DNA of 64,000 nt from Kalmusia sp. IMI 367209 (Eukaryota; Ascomycota; Dothideomycetes; Pleosporales; Didymosphaeriaceae). Of the stretch, positions 24,790-35,545 are shown in pieces. The notes beneath the pieces were generated by a model. It worked only from the letters and a program-made list of their open reading frames with translations, had not been told where the DNA came from and did not search any database. Numbering within the stretch: the first letter of the stretch is position 1; every line of letters begins with the position of its first letter. The stretch is taken from positions 124,001 to 188,000 of the forward strand of contig JAPEUQ010000024.1 in assembly GCA_027946365.1 (NCBI GenBank). The letters are read 5' to 3'. The position numbers were made by a program, and so were the translations under genes.

Positions 24790-26079
24790 GTTTTGGATCT
24801 GCACGCCACAAGGACACAAGAATACCCAATGAACATACCTTTTTACTAAGGATTATCCGCGACTCGATGAGACGGTTGATGTGTGTAATACCAGAAGGAT
24901 ACTGATTACGATCTCTGTGGTAGGGAGCTCCTGCTTGGCAAACGCGGCATTACACGGGCGAATACTTGAGACAATTAGCGGTTTTCGCTCCAATGTCAGT
25001 CAGCAAGTCAATAAAACAAGGATGGCGAGATGCTTGATGCTTGGAGGGTAGTAGTCTAGACGAGTAAGTCATCAAGTCAGACTACGAACTCTGTCTTTCT
25101 AGTAAACTGGATAGATAAAGTTGCTACCGCTGATCGAACGTGTACGTGCGTTTTGCACTGCCTCCAAGGCCATTCTCCGACTCTGCTTCATGACCCTACA
25201 TTCAGCATCACTAGTCGCGTAGCTTAATTCGATGCTTTATTAGGGCACTTAATTTGATATATTCTATTCCACCTTTCGGTTTTTCTTACGTGCTGATTGG
25301 GCATCGACTGTACGTAGGTCCAAACGTATGAATTTAGACAACAATTGTATCCCGCTAAGGCTTCTACCCCAACGCCTGAAGTTCCCACCACAGAAAATAT
25401 TGCAGCTTCAAGCAGGTCGATTGGCATAAATCATGGCATAGGTGCAATATATAGGCAGAGGACTGCTGTTAAGTAGACAATACAGCCTTTAGGTCTAATT
25501 GGCGTTGGTGCACTTCATGGGGGACACGGGTCGGACAAATCCGATCTCGTTGTGTCATGCAACTAACTATTTAAGACATAGATATCCCGCGAAATAACTC
25601 AACCACGCACTATTCACCGGAGATTTTGCATCTTCCCACCGTTCAGGGTTGACTAACATTATATGAGACCATCCTAAGATCTATAGAGGGCTAAGCCGTT
25701 ATTAGAGTAGAGATCTGTCCAAGCTTTTACCTTCGGAGAGTAACACCAGAAGGAAGCTAACGTACAGGTTCACTTCCACGAGCAAGGCTGAACTGTCCAG
25801 TGGTATGACCTCCATTCTTACAATTAGACACGCAGCCAACAGACATCAATGATTTGATAGAAGCTCCTTTCCCTATCATGGGGTGTTACCAGGGACTGCC
25901 TTAGGTTTGAGAACGAGGAATATAAACGATGGTAACGTAATTACCATTTTCAGTGCGCCTTAGGCATACAGATGTGGGCAAAAGTCTGAGTACAATCGGA
26001 CTCTGCATTGCCTTTCCTGGGGTACTGCCGTGTAGTTAAAACTTCTGTCCTCGTGCTGTAGAAAGTATCAAGCCACTTC
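24790..26079. other. AT-rich intergenic region, convergent
   Basis: Separates the 3' ends of MAK16 and the minus-strand exonuclease-like gene. A+T-rich with many stops in all frames. No repeats, tRNA or transposon signatures were recognised. Confidence 0.45.
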
Positions 26080-27318
26080 CTACTCCCGCCCTTTCTCTCT
26101 TATGTCCAGCTGACCTATGGATCCACATAACCCCCCAAGCTCCTCCATTTGTTCTATTGGAAAGTCTAAAATTACACTTAGTGTGATGCCCTCGAAAACA
26201 CTCCCGTGAACACTCCTGTAGAAGTCGCGCAAGGCTTCCTGAGTCGAGAATGACAGCCACCAGAACCTTACACCTTCCCGTCGCACACGCTCGTTCTGCC
26301 AATTTAGCCCTACAGCACGCAGTTCTTTATGATTCTTAAACGCGTCTGCTACTTCTCGTGGGCTTCGGGGCGAGAATCTTCGGTTATCGGATGGGGTGAT
26401 GCGAAGTGAAAATGGATGCTTCTCTTGATCTGGCTTCGGCAGGCTTGGAAACATTGAGAAGCGTGGTATACGCGGTCCACGGGGTCCAGGAAGGCTGAAT
26501 GGGACGGATTGCATGAGGCCGGCGAGGACCTGGAGTATACGGCAGCAATCATTAACCGCGCGTGTCGTGGCGGATCTTGGTGGGGCTGAGAAACCCATCG
26601 CCTGTAGTGCGGTGGAAAGACCTTGTTGTTCATATACGCGAAGCGTTGTTGGACTACTTTCAATGCATCGATGATAGACTAGTTCTTGCACATCAACCCA
26701 GGCAACAAACAAGTCAGCTAAAAAGGGAAATGTAGAGGAAATCCATCTTAGTTCTCGATTTAGATCATATCCAACTAATATACATCTTCCCGGAAGATTA
26801 ATGAGGAAGTCGCGTATTAACTTTTCTACATCAGCAAGCTGTACTTGTATGATCCAGCTAGAAGTTTGTTCAACTTTTGGTTTCTCTTGTAGCTGAATCG
26901 TTAACTGCCGCGTGTCGTTGTCGTCACCGAATTCTTTGCTTGTGTAACCTAACTTGGAAGTCGCGATATCAGCGCATAGCACCGTGATACCTAATTCGCT
27001 GATCTTATTGGTGCTTGCATGCCCGTTGGAGTCAGAGCTACAACCCTCGGAGTCGAGAGCAACTAGGATGGCTCCCGGTAGTTGCTGCTTGAGCGTAGAC
27101 AGGTTGGAAATTTTGGCTTGCCAGAGCGCGTTAATGTTGTTGGTCCACTGTCGATCCGGAAACGCGTGTGTTCTCATGGTGATCGAGATCAGAACTACCA
27201 CGAAAGTGAGAGGTAATATGTAGGGAAGAAGAATAGAATCTTGTCGCCGGTTAGAAGTAAAATCGCACGCGTGGGCCCGTTTGTTGAACCGTGGCAGCGG
27301 TGTTCGCGCTAGGCTCAA
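26080..27318 (-). CDS. DEDDh-exonuclease-like protein with degenerate active site and RRM-like tail
   Basis: One exon, 412 residues from the first Met; Met49 (MRTHAFPDRQW) is an alternative start that would remove a hydrophobic stretch (29-46) which may be untranslated. The middle part resembles the RNase H-like fold of Gfd2/YDR514C-type proteins: ALDSEG (Asp89, Glu91), SELGITVL, VGYDLNREL (Asp185), WVDVQELV, LSTALQAMGF and TTRAVNDCCRIL (Asp257). The four acidic positions are kept, but the His expected five residues before Asp257 is Thr252, so catalysis is doubtful. Residues about 335-395 (VRFWWLSFSTQEALRDFYRSVHG) look like the second half of an RRM fold. Neighbours give no clue. A role with RNA is inferred from fold resemblance only. 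Confidence 0.7.
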   Translation of the reverse strand: MSLARTPLPRFNKRAHACDFTSNRRQDSILLPYILPLTFVVVLISITMRTHAFPDRQWTNNINALWQAKISNLSTLKQQLPGAILVALDSEGCSSDSNGHASTNKISELGITVLCADIATSKLGYTSKEFGDDNDTRQLTIQLQEKPKVEQTSSWIIQVQLADVEKLIRDFLINLPGRCILVGYDLNRELRWISSTFPFLADLFVAWVDVQELVYHRCIESSPTTLRVYEQQGLSTALQAMGFSAPPRSATTRAVNDCCRILQVLAGLMQSVPFSLPGPRGPRIPRFSMFPSLPKPDQEKHPFSLRITPSDNRRFSPRSPREVADAFKNHKELRAVGLNWQNERVRREGVRFWWLSFSTQEALRDFYRSVHGSVFEGITLSVILDFPIEQMEELGGLCGSIGQLDIREKGRE

Positions 27319-27667
27319 AGTGTGGAGTAAGACCTTTGTAATTCATTTACCCTAGACGGTGTTTGCTTTTTTTTTTTGGCGTGTAGCGCTTATATAGACG
27401 TCTTTCGAGTTACCTCAACAATCATCTTGAGCCAACATAAGAAGCCCCTACCTCAACGGTATGTTCCCAACGCATTCGGTGAATGAGTAGCGCATAGTAG
27501 CACCACCACGCCTTGAAAAGCCCTAATATTACCGGTTAGCGGTTCGATGTAATAAGTATCTATCAGTTACAAGATATGCAGCTGGCCCACCTGACGCCCA
27601 GTGAAGCGAGTCGGTGGCGGCCATGGACTAGGATCAACAAATCACACCGTGTAAAGACAGGAATGGC
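27319..27667. other. Short intergenic region
   Basis: It contains the promoter of the leftward exonuclease-like gene, including a T10 tract near 27369-27378. Nothing else was recognised. Confidence 0.4.
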
Positions 27668-27679
27668 AAAAAGGAAAAA
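27668..27679 (-). terminator. Candidate Pol III terminator of tRNA-like element
   Basis: Two T5 runs on the minus strand, 8 and 15 bases past the tRNA-like 3' end, match the T-tract signal used by RNA polymerase III. Confidence 0.4.
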
Positions 27680-27686
27680 GAACTTG

Positions 27687-27805
27687 CGGCAGTGGAGGGA
27701 CTCTGACCCACGAGTTCGAAGACATGCTGGGGCTAAAACATGCTCGGAGAGGAACGAGTGGACTCCCCTTCAACAGCACGCGTCTACCATTTTCGCTACA
27801 CTACC
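27687..27805 (-). tRNA. tRNA-like element, possibly intron-containing tRNA-Ser(UGA)
   Basis: On the minus strand the ends GGTAGTG and CACTGCC can form a 7-bp acceptor stem (one G-U pair) with discriminator G, the base usual for eukaryotic tRNA-Ser. TAGCGAAAATGG fits the Pol III A box, with a GCG/CGC D stem. Stem GTGCT/AGCAT would place anticodon TGA in the loop, interrupted by about 39 nt of intron-like sequence after the base 3' of the anticodon. T5 runs follow the 3' end. Against it: the T loop reads TCAGAGT instead of TTCRANN, one T-stem pair fails, and the variable arm pairs poorly. It may be a decayed tRNA or chance. No nuclear codon-family argument is possible from this window. Confidence 0.3.
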
Positions 27806-29015
27806 GTGTTGCAAGTGAGTTATGGGATGATAGTATCTGAATAATATACGAAGGCTGAATTGAATGACTTTCAGGAAAGAGTGGTAGCCACTAGGCTCGG
27901 TGCGCTCTTTCCATCGCCCGCAAGGAGGCAGTCACCCCTCCGCACGGGCAACGTACGTTAGAGACAGCACCTGAGAAAAGTGCATGCGGGGGAAGGTACA
28001 AGGCCGGAAATGAGAAAAAGCTCCGGTACAGATCATATGAATCTCACGTGTTCCCAGATGATGCGCTGAACTAAGGTTTCCATCCTAGTCCTGTAGAACA
28101 TCTTACTCGTTGAGAGCGCGAGCGGCGAGAGACGTTATTCATTGGGAACATATCCTTCAAGAGCTTTTTCTTGTACATTGTATCTTTTCTTTGTGCAGTT
28201 CTGAGCGGGAGCTATGCCTTCTGATGTGTTGTGAGAAGACAACCATGGGTACCTAAGGTAGCACCACCAGCTCGCATACCTATTCTAACACCACCTAGGT
28301 GTAAGTGCATGTAAGCTTAGTGTTGACAACATACTTTCGCAATGGTCGAGAAGACATGTAGGGTTATGGTTCAGGTTGTTGTATGCGCTTAAGTAGATTG
28401 TCTGCCATTCATCGTATGTTAATTATCTGGGGCGGAAATCTTCGTTGATCAAGGCCTAGGATCCAATCCACAAGAGACTTCTCTTCTATAGTAATAGCTT
28501 TCGTTTCTGGGCGTTGGCGATAGCTTAAGGGCAAGCACCTCTAGTGCGTCGGCGGAGAGTCGTTTTGGGGATATCGTTTAGTCGCGCAGCCTGGCGGAGA
28601 CATCCAACCTGCTCACTCTGAATCGCCTGAATAGATAGATTTGAGTCTGCCCCGTTCTTGGGACTGTTGAGGCTTCTGTGGTGGTAGCATCGCGCGTTGT
28701 ATAGAGGACGGGTCGCAATTTTGGTGGGGTGCGCCAATGACCAGTGTGCGCCACTGACTGATGGAACACGTTATTCTACACTAGTACCACTGAGGCGAAC
28801 TAGTCGATGAATTTAAGAGTTTTTTTGTGGGAAAGAAATTAGCTAACTAACATCAACTTGGTAAGGACCTTCAATTAATGTTATTCCGGTAGTTGGTTAT
28901 CAAATTTAGCATCCCCGTTCAGTACCCCTAGGTAATCTCGAGCAACATGAACATTCCGCCAGTACTTAGTTATTAAATTCAACATTTTCGTCAAGTAACG
29001 TTACGTAACATGATC
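27806..29015. other. Intergenic region upstream of the tRNA pair
   Basis: No protein gene was supported. The stretch becomes A+T-rich toward the tRNAs (28800-29010). Two similar TTATT/CAAATTTAGCAT-like lines near 28895-28912 and 28970-28990 hint at a degenerate short repeat but are too weak to annotate. Confidence 0.4.
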
Positions 29016-29120
29016 GGGCTTGTGGTTTAGTGGTATAATTTTCCCTTAGCATGTCGCATGGCCTCTTGAGATCAGCGTCATTCATGGGAAAGGTCCTGGG
29101 TTCGATTCCCAGCAAGTCCA
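29016..29120 (+). tRNA. tRNA-Ala(AGC), intron-containing, copy 1
   Basis: Acceptor stem GGGCTTG/CAAGTCC closes with discriminator A and includes the G3-U70 wobble pair, the main alanine identity element. A box TGGTTTAGTGG and B box GGTTCGATTCC are perfect. Anticodon stem TTCCC/GGGAA holds loop TTAGCA...T, so anticodon AGC, with a 33-nt intron (29052-29084) one base 3' of the anticodon. The mature RNA would be 72 nt before CCA addition. No T4 tract lies between this copy and the next, so the two may be transcribed together. Confidence 0.93.
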
Positions 29121-29145
29121 GGGGTGGTAGCTGCCCATCAGTTTC

Positions 29146-29236
29146 GGGCTTGTGGTTTAGTGGTATAATTTTCCCTTAGCATAGCTTCATAGCGAAGGCG
29201 TGGGAAAGGTCCTGGGTTCGATTCCCAGCAAGTCCA
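29146..29236 (+). tRNA. tRNA-Ala(AGC), intron-containing, copy 2
   Basis: The mature part is identical to copy 1, including G3-U70 and both internal promoter boxes, but the intron is a different 19-nt sequence (29182-29200) at the same position after the anticodon loop A. The spacer between the copies is only 25 bases. A short TTTT tract follows at 29241-29244. Confidence 0.93.
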
Positions 29237-29240
29237 TCTC

Positions 29241-29244
29241 TTTT
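29241..29244 (+). terminator. Minimal Pol III terminator after tRNA-Ala copy 2
   Basis: A TTTT run begins five bases after the 3' end of the second tRNA and is the first T4 tract downstream of either copy. Confidence 0.55.
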
Positions 29245-29841
29245 GCTCCGGGGCAGGTCAGTGTTGCAGCATAGGTTTTTTTGGTTCGGTAGTATTGATT
29301 ACAGTGTTGTAGATGAGACATACATTAGCAATGTGTAGCTCTGTCTACAAGATTGGAACTTACAATGATTGCCAGCTATTTTCCAACCTGAGATGCCCAC
29401 GCTACTTACGTTCGATCTTTCTGACCACTAACATATTACATTCCTAGATAGTTTTAGAGACGGTAGGAGAGGAATTGCTCTTGCGTTTATCGTCTACTAT
29501 CTTTAATACTATCTTTTCCTTTTAGTGTAAATCAATAGATTGATTAGGATTGACTGTGGTAGCGATATTTGATCGTACCTCATCTGGTTCTTACTAAGCA
29601 TGCATAGGCTGCCCCTGTCGCTTACTGTGTGGTAAAAGAATAAGGTTGAAATGAGATACTTCAATTGCCTAGCTGAAGAGAGAATACTAGTAGAATATTA
29701 GTGCAACGTGGAGTTACCAACCAAACCTTTATGTCAGGTGTCAAAAGTGTGGCACTCATCTTGACACACAATCACTAATAGAAATGATGATTTTACGTGA
29801 TTGACTTTCAAACAGGTTCGTCGAGACAGCCATTAATTCCT
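29245..29841. other. AT-rich intergenic region
   Basis: Lies between the tRNA pair and the 3' end of the P450 gene. A+T-rich, stops in all frames, no feature recognised. Confidence 0.45.
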
Positions 29842-31868
29842 TCAAACTCTGCTCTTCATGTCCCTCCTCTTAATCCTGGCTGGCATCCCCTCAGACGGCT
29901 TCGCAGCCGCCATCAAGACCTGGTACATCCTCTCACCATAGCACTCCTGCGGACCACTCTTACTAGCCCCATACGTGGCCCAAATGCTCCCATCCCCGTT
30001 CAACTTGTCCAGCTCATCATACGCGGCCGTGACATCGAACTCTCTAATGGTGAGTGCGAGTACGATGCGCAACTCGAGAAGAGCAAGTTCCTGACCGATA
30101 CAGTTGCGAGGGCCTTTTTCAAAGGGACGGAATGCATTAGGAGGAATTTTCTCAACGTTGGGCGAGAGGAAACGCTCGGGTTTAAATTCGTGGGCATCGG
30201 GGCCCCAGACCTTGTGTGAGCGGTGCATTGCGGCAAGGACGGGCCATATCATCTGTCATCCGACATTAGGTTAAATGCAAGTCGAAAGAAGGAATAACTC
30301 ACGCAGCCCTCCGTCGGTAGCATCTCTCCCGTCACTGGATCTTTGATGAAATAATCTTTTCGTCCATCGCGAATGGTTGAGCCGGGCGGCCAAAGACGCA
30401 GTGTCTCTTTGATGACTGCTAGGGTAAATTCGCACTTGTTGATCTTGTAGGGATCTTGCCTGATTTGTTCGCTGGCGCTGATGCCGAAACCGAATACCTC
30501 ATCCATCTCCTGACGAACTTTCGAAAGCACTTCTGGGTGCTTTCTTAACTCGTGGTATGTATAGCAAATCGTCGAAGCGGTGGTGTCGTGTCCCGCAAAA
30601 ACGAGAATCAACATATTATCGATCATGACCTCCTTGAATTTGGCATCCATTGTCGCGTTCTTCGAAGCGATGTCAAGGCCGCTTTCTTTGAAATAGGCCT
30701 GAATCGCCAGATCGATACTAGTCTTCTTCCTCTTTTTAGAGGATTCGGAGGTATCGCGATTTCTGAAGCGCTCATCAATGATATCTCCAATGTATCGATC
30801 CAACTTCTTTTTGTAGTATTTGAAGGCCAATGGGCGAATCGGATGCTTTCTATGGAAGAGGTTGAGTGATTGCGAGTCCTCCATCCATGTTAGAATGCTT
30901 CGTAACGCTGTGACGAACTCGTTTGTTTTTGTAAAAGACTCAAAGTCGTGGTCAAGTACAATTTTTCCGATTACGTCAACTGTCAATTTGGTCGCCTGTG
31001 TAGGTTAAAAGGTCAGCCATGACATCTAACGAATGATATATAATATTGTCTGAGCACCAATAGTACGGAGAGATATAAAGAGATGGGGACACTCTTACCT
31101 CTTCCTCGACTCGAAAGACTTCATTTCGCGTAGCGTGTAGGTCGAGAGCCTTTACATACTCTTCGAAAACCTCGAGGATGGTAGGGACCTGTTCCATAAG
31201 ATGTTGGGCAGAGAAGCCTGGATTAAATGCCGCTCTTTGTTGCTTCCATTTTGTGCCTTCGGATATCAACATGTTGTTTGCTAATTCAAGGTCAGAATAT
31301 GTCTCGTATACAATTTTGACAAGGCGACTCACAACCAGCTATCGGCGAGATAATGTCGTGATATCTCTACAACATCATGAGTTCTTGAAACAATGCGATG
31401 CTGCTACTGTGGGAACTCACATCTGTCTTGTGAAGCATAGGATCTGCTGAGATTGAAGCACTCAAGTCCCTAAACGTATCTCAGTATACACAGCAAAAGA
31501 ATAATGAAATGAACTTACGGATCAACAACCAAGATCATGGTCTTCTCGAACGGAACGGTGTCCATATAAAACACCTGAGGCAGATCATACTCTTCAAGTA
31601 GATGTGTGGCGAATGCGTGAGGATGGACTCTTTTGGGTAGCTTAGCGGTGACTTTCCCTATAGAAATCAAATGACCGAAGATTGGGTGATGGGGAGGCCC
31701 AGGCTAATAACGCATTTAGTGGTTTGTCAAAAGTTGCCGTTGGAAGGATGCGCTAACAAGCTTGCTGAGCTTTCTGCGATGTTGAGCAAGTGACACGCTC
31801 GCCTTAGCAAGCCATGCCAAAACGAGTACGATGACGGCAATGGCCGTAGGATGGTCCAAGAAACCCAT
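29842..31868 (-). CDS. Cytochrome P450 monooxygenase
   Basis: Seven exons (31868-31758, 31703-31519, 31469-31421, 31366-31333, 31280-31099, 30995-30303, 30252-29842) join to 554 residues; all introns are GT-AG, 49-103 nt. An N-terminal membrane anchor (about 8-25) precedes the proline hinge PGPPHHPIFGHL. The I-helix motif is AGHDTT (321-326), the K-helix ExxR is ETLR (384-387), the PERF block is FKPERF, and the heme loop is FRPFEKGPRNCIG with ligand Cys469. All parts needed for a working class II ER enzyme are present. The family number and substrate cannot be told from sequence alone. There is no polyketide, peptide or terpene synthase nearby, so it is not evidently part of a secondary-metabolite cluster. 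The small exons 3 and 4 (49 and 34 nt) are supported by frame. Confidence 0.93.
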
Positions 31869-33693
31869 TTGAATAGTAGTGTGTCGATTCTTCCGAGTTG
31901 GTGCTGCAACGAATATGTAGAAAGGTAAGAGAGAATTGTTATCAGGATCGATTCCAATAAACAATAGTGCCCCGCCTTTGTAGGTGCCTGTGAAAGAGAG
32001 CACTTCGTTGCGACAGGAACGGTAGGACGAGACAGGAATGTTGGGAGAAGAGGACTTCAAATATCCCAGCTGTGTGTCCGGATGGCGTGCGGAAGGAGAC
32101 GCATGGACGCTTTTGATTGGGCCGATGCTTGTGGTAGACTCCTACATGGACTCGTAGTGCCATTTGGCATCCGCCATCCTGCGAGGGTCTTGCCTTTGAG
32201 GGAAAGTAGCCTGGAGGCGGAGCGTAAGCTTTTAGGTCGTCGCTACGGCGTAAACTAACGCCACTTATGTGTATCGTGACTGCGGCATAGTCACCACGAC
32301 AGATGCACTACTTACCGTGCTACACGTACAAGCTGGCCTACGGTTTGCAGCTGTCATGGTGTGCTACTGTACTGGGTTCATATCGTAGAACATCCCCAAC
32401 AAACTGCCAGACTTAGTATAGACGAGCGAGCTCCGCGGCTTGCACTCGGCCCCCAACGGCTTCGACGAGAGAAGGATGCATGCAACAAACTCGGGGTAGA
32501 TAGAAATGAGCCTCTGGGAAGCGGCTGCTATTGAAGCGTGGGTATCGCAGTCGATCTCGAGCGATAGGCGAGCGCGTTAAGGATAGCCTCGAACCCTAGC
32601 CACACCATAACATCATTGTACTATCTCTTAAGGACGTCTGCGGTATGCAATGCTCAGAAAGTTTGCCAAGCGATGCCATGGACGCGATGCGAATCGTACC
32701 TGGGGGCAACTCTAGATGGGTTACTTTGGCTAATTTGTATCTGTATCTGTATCTGTATCTTGCCCCTGGGGAGCTGGCACTTCACACAGAAACTTGGACG
32801 GTCGCTGCACCATGATGACGAGATTTCTGGTCTTCAGGAACGGTGATTTGGGTCCTCTTGCACGGATGGTCTCTGGATTGAGCTGCCAACGCTTCCTCTG
32901 CATTAATAACACGCGGCGGGATGCGGCCCAATGTTCTGGAAAGACAAGTAATTAAGGCGGCTTCGACCAATGGAAAAAGTCGGAGGCAATGGTTGGCTGG
33001 TGTTTTTCGCAGCCTGAAACGGTAGCCTCATGCGCAACACAGGAGCTTCCATTCCTTCACGAACAATTGTCTCTGCCGCGATCTCGTCAATCGAGCGTGA
33101 CACTCCGCGTGCTGGTGTAACAGACGTGGCCATGCTGCGCGCTGCCAATCCAGCGTCCCGGCAGCATGCCAGCCAAGCTGGCGGCCGAGTGTCGTCGAGG
33201 CCGTTGGCGGGTTTCGTGATGTGCTGGGGAGAGGGCGCGCGTGCCATCCCGGTCGCTTGCCCCTGAACCTCTGTTGTTTCTCTTCCTCCTAGCCTTCGGT
33301 CGTGCCACGAAGCCCAGCTTTGTCGCGCCCGTGTTTCTGGCCGCATCTTCTGTTCAATCACAACGTGTTCGAGAGTCCTGGCGGCCCTCACCGCGGAGCG
33401 ACCCCCATCTGTCGGCTGCCTGTCCCCCGGAACGCCAGCCCTATCGCCATCAGTTGCGGAGCGCATTTTCGCCCGCTGCGACCGTCGCCTGTCCCTGCAG
33501 TAGCACGAACTGGCTGCCGTACGTTAATTTCAAAGGCCCCATCCCCCTTCAATCTCTCGCAATCGCCGCCCTCTGCTGTTGGTGAATGCTGCCCACAGCA
33601 ACCCGGCCGCCCACAGCCTCCTCCTTTCCGTCTCCTGCAATTATCCGCGCGCGTACTCGCCATCCTCTCATATCCTGACGCAGCCCACCCAGC
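31869..33693. other. 1.8-kb divergent intergenic region
   Basis: It contains the promoters of the leftward P450 and the rightward septin. The last 500 bases are C-rich and GC-rich, typical of a long septin 5' leader. Open frames on both strands near 32900-33700 are long because of GC bias and show no motifs. Confidence 0.5.
32736..32759 (+). repeat. Hexanucleotide microsatellite (TGTATC)4
   Basis: Four perfect copies of a 6-base unit in the promoter region between the P450 and septin genes. Confidence 0.9.
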
Positions 33694-35545
33694 ATGGCAA
33701 CACCAACAAAGTCACCACCTATAGCCGAGAACGGCTCGCCCGAGAGCACTGCATTGCCAAAGCTTTCTCAGTCAAACGGCGACGCACAATCCGGTCCGCG
33801 CCGCTCCAGCTTCAATTTCCTGCGCCGCAAGAGCTCCAGCGAAACCCGCGGCGGTAACCGCAGCGCATCGGGAGGCAAGATGAGCAAGAAACAGAAAGCG
33901 CTTGCCCAGGAGGAGGCTCTGCGCAGACAGCGGGAGGCTGCGATGCTGCCCAAACAGCCTCCCCGCCTTCCTAACCACTCGCCTCTACCCCAGATCGACC
34001 ACTTTGGCGGAGAAGACGCACGACCCGACTCGATTGCCATTGTGTCCAACAGGGCAGGCAACTACAGCCAGAACTTCAGCAGGCCCTCGATGGACCAGAA
34101 GATGCCGCCGAGCAGCAACATCAACGTCCCCGTGCCGCCCATGCCTGGTACCTCACCCTCGTACATGGACTACGATCCCTACCCGCGCACCGAGAGCATG
34201 ACCCATCGCGGCCGCTATAGCTACGCAAGCAGTGCTGTCAGCACCATCGGCGTCAACAGCCCCCGTCGTGTGAGGAGGAGGAAAGATCCGACGCCATTCA
34301 AGTGAGCTCTACCATACCTTGTCCCTGCAACTTAGAGGCTGACCTTCAAATAGTATACTTGTCATCGGCGGCAAGAGCTGTGGCAAGTCTTCCTTCATCG
34401 AGTTTCTCCGTACCGCCCTCGCTTTGCCTGCGAAGAAGCGACCGCATACCCCGTCTCCACCCGCCTCAGCCGTGGCACCCGACTCGCCGTTCACATCGCA
34501 ATACCTCGAAACAGAAGTAGACAATGAGCGTGTCGGGGTTACTTTGTGGGACTCGCAAGGCCTGGAGAAGAGCATAGTCGATTTCCAACTGCCTATGATC
34601 ACAGCCTTCTTGGAGTCGAAGTTTGAAGACACTTTCACTGAAGAGCAGAAGGTTGTGCGCGCCCCTGGCGTTCGCGACACCCACATCCACTGTGTTTTCC
34701 TCATTTTGGACCCCGCTCGCCTGGATGCTAACATCGCCGAGTCGAAGAAGCCTAATCGTCAAGTTGTGGGTGGTTTGGACGAAGAGCTGGATCTCAATGT
34801 GCTCCGTGAGCTGCAAGGCAAGACCACAGTCATTCCTGTCATCAGCAAGGCTGATACTATCACCACTGCGCATATGCGTTATTTGAAAAAGCTGGTCTGG
34901 GACACGCTCAAGCGCGCAAGACTGGACCCTTTGGAAGCGCTTCATTTAGACGAATCCGAGGACGAAGAGAACGATGAATTCGACGAGCGGGATGAAGATG
35001 CATACGCTCGATCGGGCGACGAAGGTCAATCTGATGTTCTTAACAAGATACTCGACCGATCCTCTTCAGAGGATGGGTCCGATGCCTCGTCTCACCGTTC
35101 TGGGTCGCAATCGCCTCCAACTTCACCACCGAGCGCAAAGAAGAATCATGCCAGGAAGCCGTCTGCAATGTCTGCATCCATTGACAAGGAAGATCCCGAA
35201 GGCCCATTCCTGCCTCTGAGCATCATATCGCCAGACCCGTATGAGCCTGAGGTCGTTGGCCGCAAATTTCCGTGGGGCTTCGCCGATCCGTATGACGCAG
35301 AACATTGCGATTTTGTTCGATTGAGGGAAAGCGTCTTCAGCGAATGGCGCGCGGAGCTTCGCGAGGCGAGCCGAGAACAGTGGTACGAGGGCTGGAGGAC
35401 GCAACGATTACAGAAGGTCCCCGCTGGCCGCAGAGTCACCACCTCTGATGGACTCGCGAGCAAGCAGCTTTCCGTACCAGTGCAGAACGGTCGTGCAGCC
35501 AGTGCAGGCCGCGAGTATCGCCAGCACCGAAGCACGCCATACTAG
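33694..35545 (+). CDS. aspE: Septin, AspE class (filamentous-fungal group 5)
   Basis: Exons 33694-34301 and 34354-35545 encode 599 residues. A basic, disordered N-terminal extension of about 200 residues ends in RRVRRRKDPTPF, a polybasic lipid-binding-like stretch just before the GTPase domain. The P loop is GGKSCGKSS (208-216). DSQG serves as the G3 motif and SKAD in VISKADTIT as the G4 position. GVRDTHIHCVFLILDP is the family-typical block. An acidic and Ser-rich insertion (about 380-460) splits the domain before the final LRESVFSEWRAELREASREQWYEGWR helix. Septins build filaments at septa and hyphal necks; AspE-class members are restricted to filamentous fungi and some other lineages. Class assignment rests on these blocks. 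Start is the first ATG after a C-rich leader. Confidence 0.88.

Noticed and set aside
27576..27818. 80-codon plus-strand ORF
   Set aside because: No family resemblance, no start context, and it overlaps the tRNA-like element antisense.
29016..29236. Near-identical direct repeats suggestive of a CRISPR array or transposon ends
   Set aside because: Both copies fold as tRNA-Ala(AGC) with Pol III A and B boxes.
29842..31868. P450 as part of a secondary-metabolite cluster
   Set aside because: No synthase, transporter or cluster regulator is visible on either side within the window.
33030..33750. Overlapping GC-rich frames on both strands before the septin gene
   Set aside because: They result from GC bias in the leader; none has motifs or coherent splicing.
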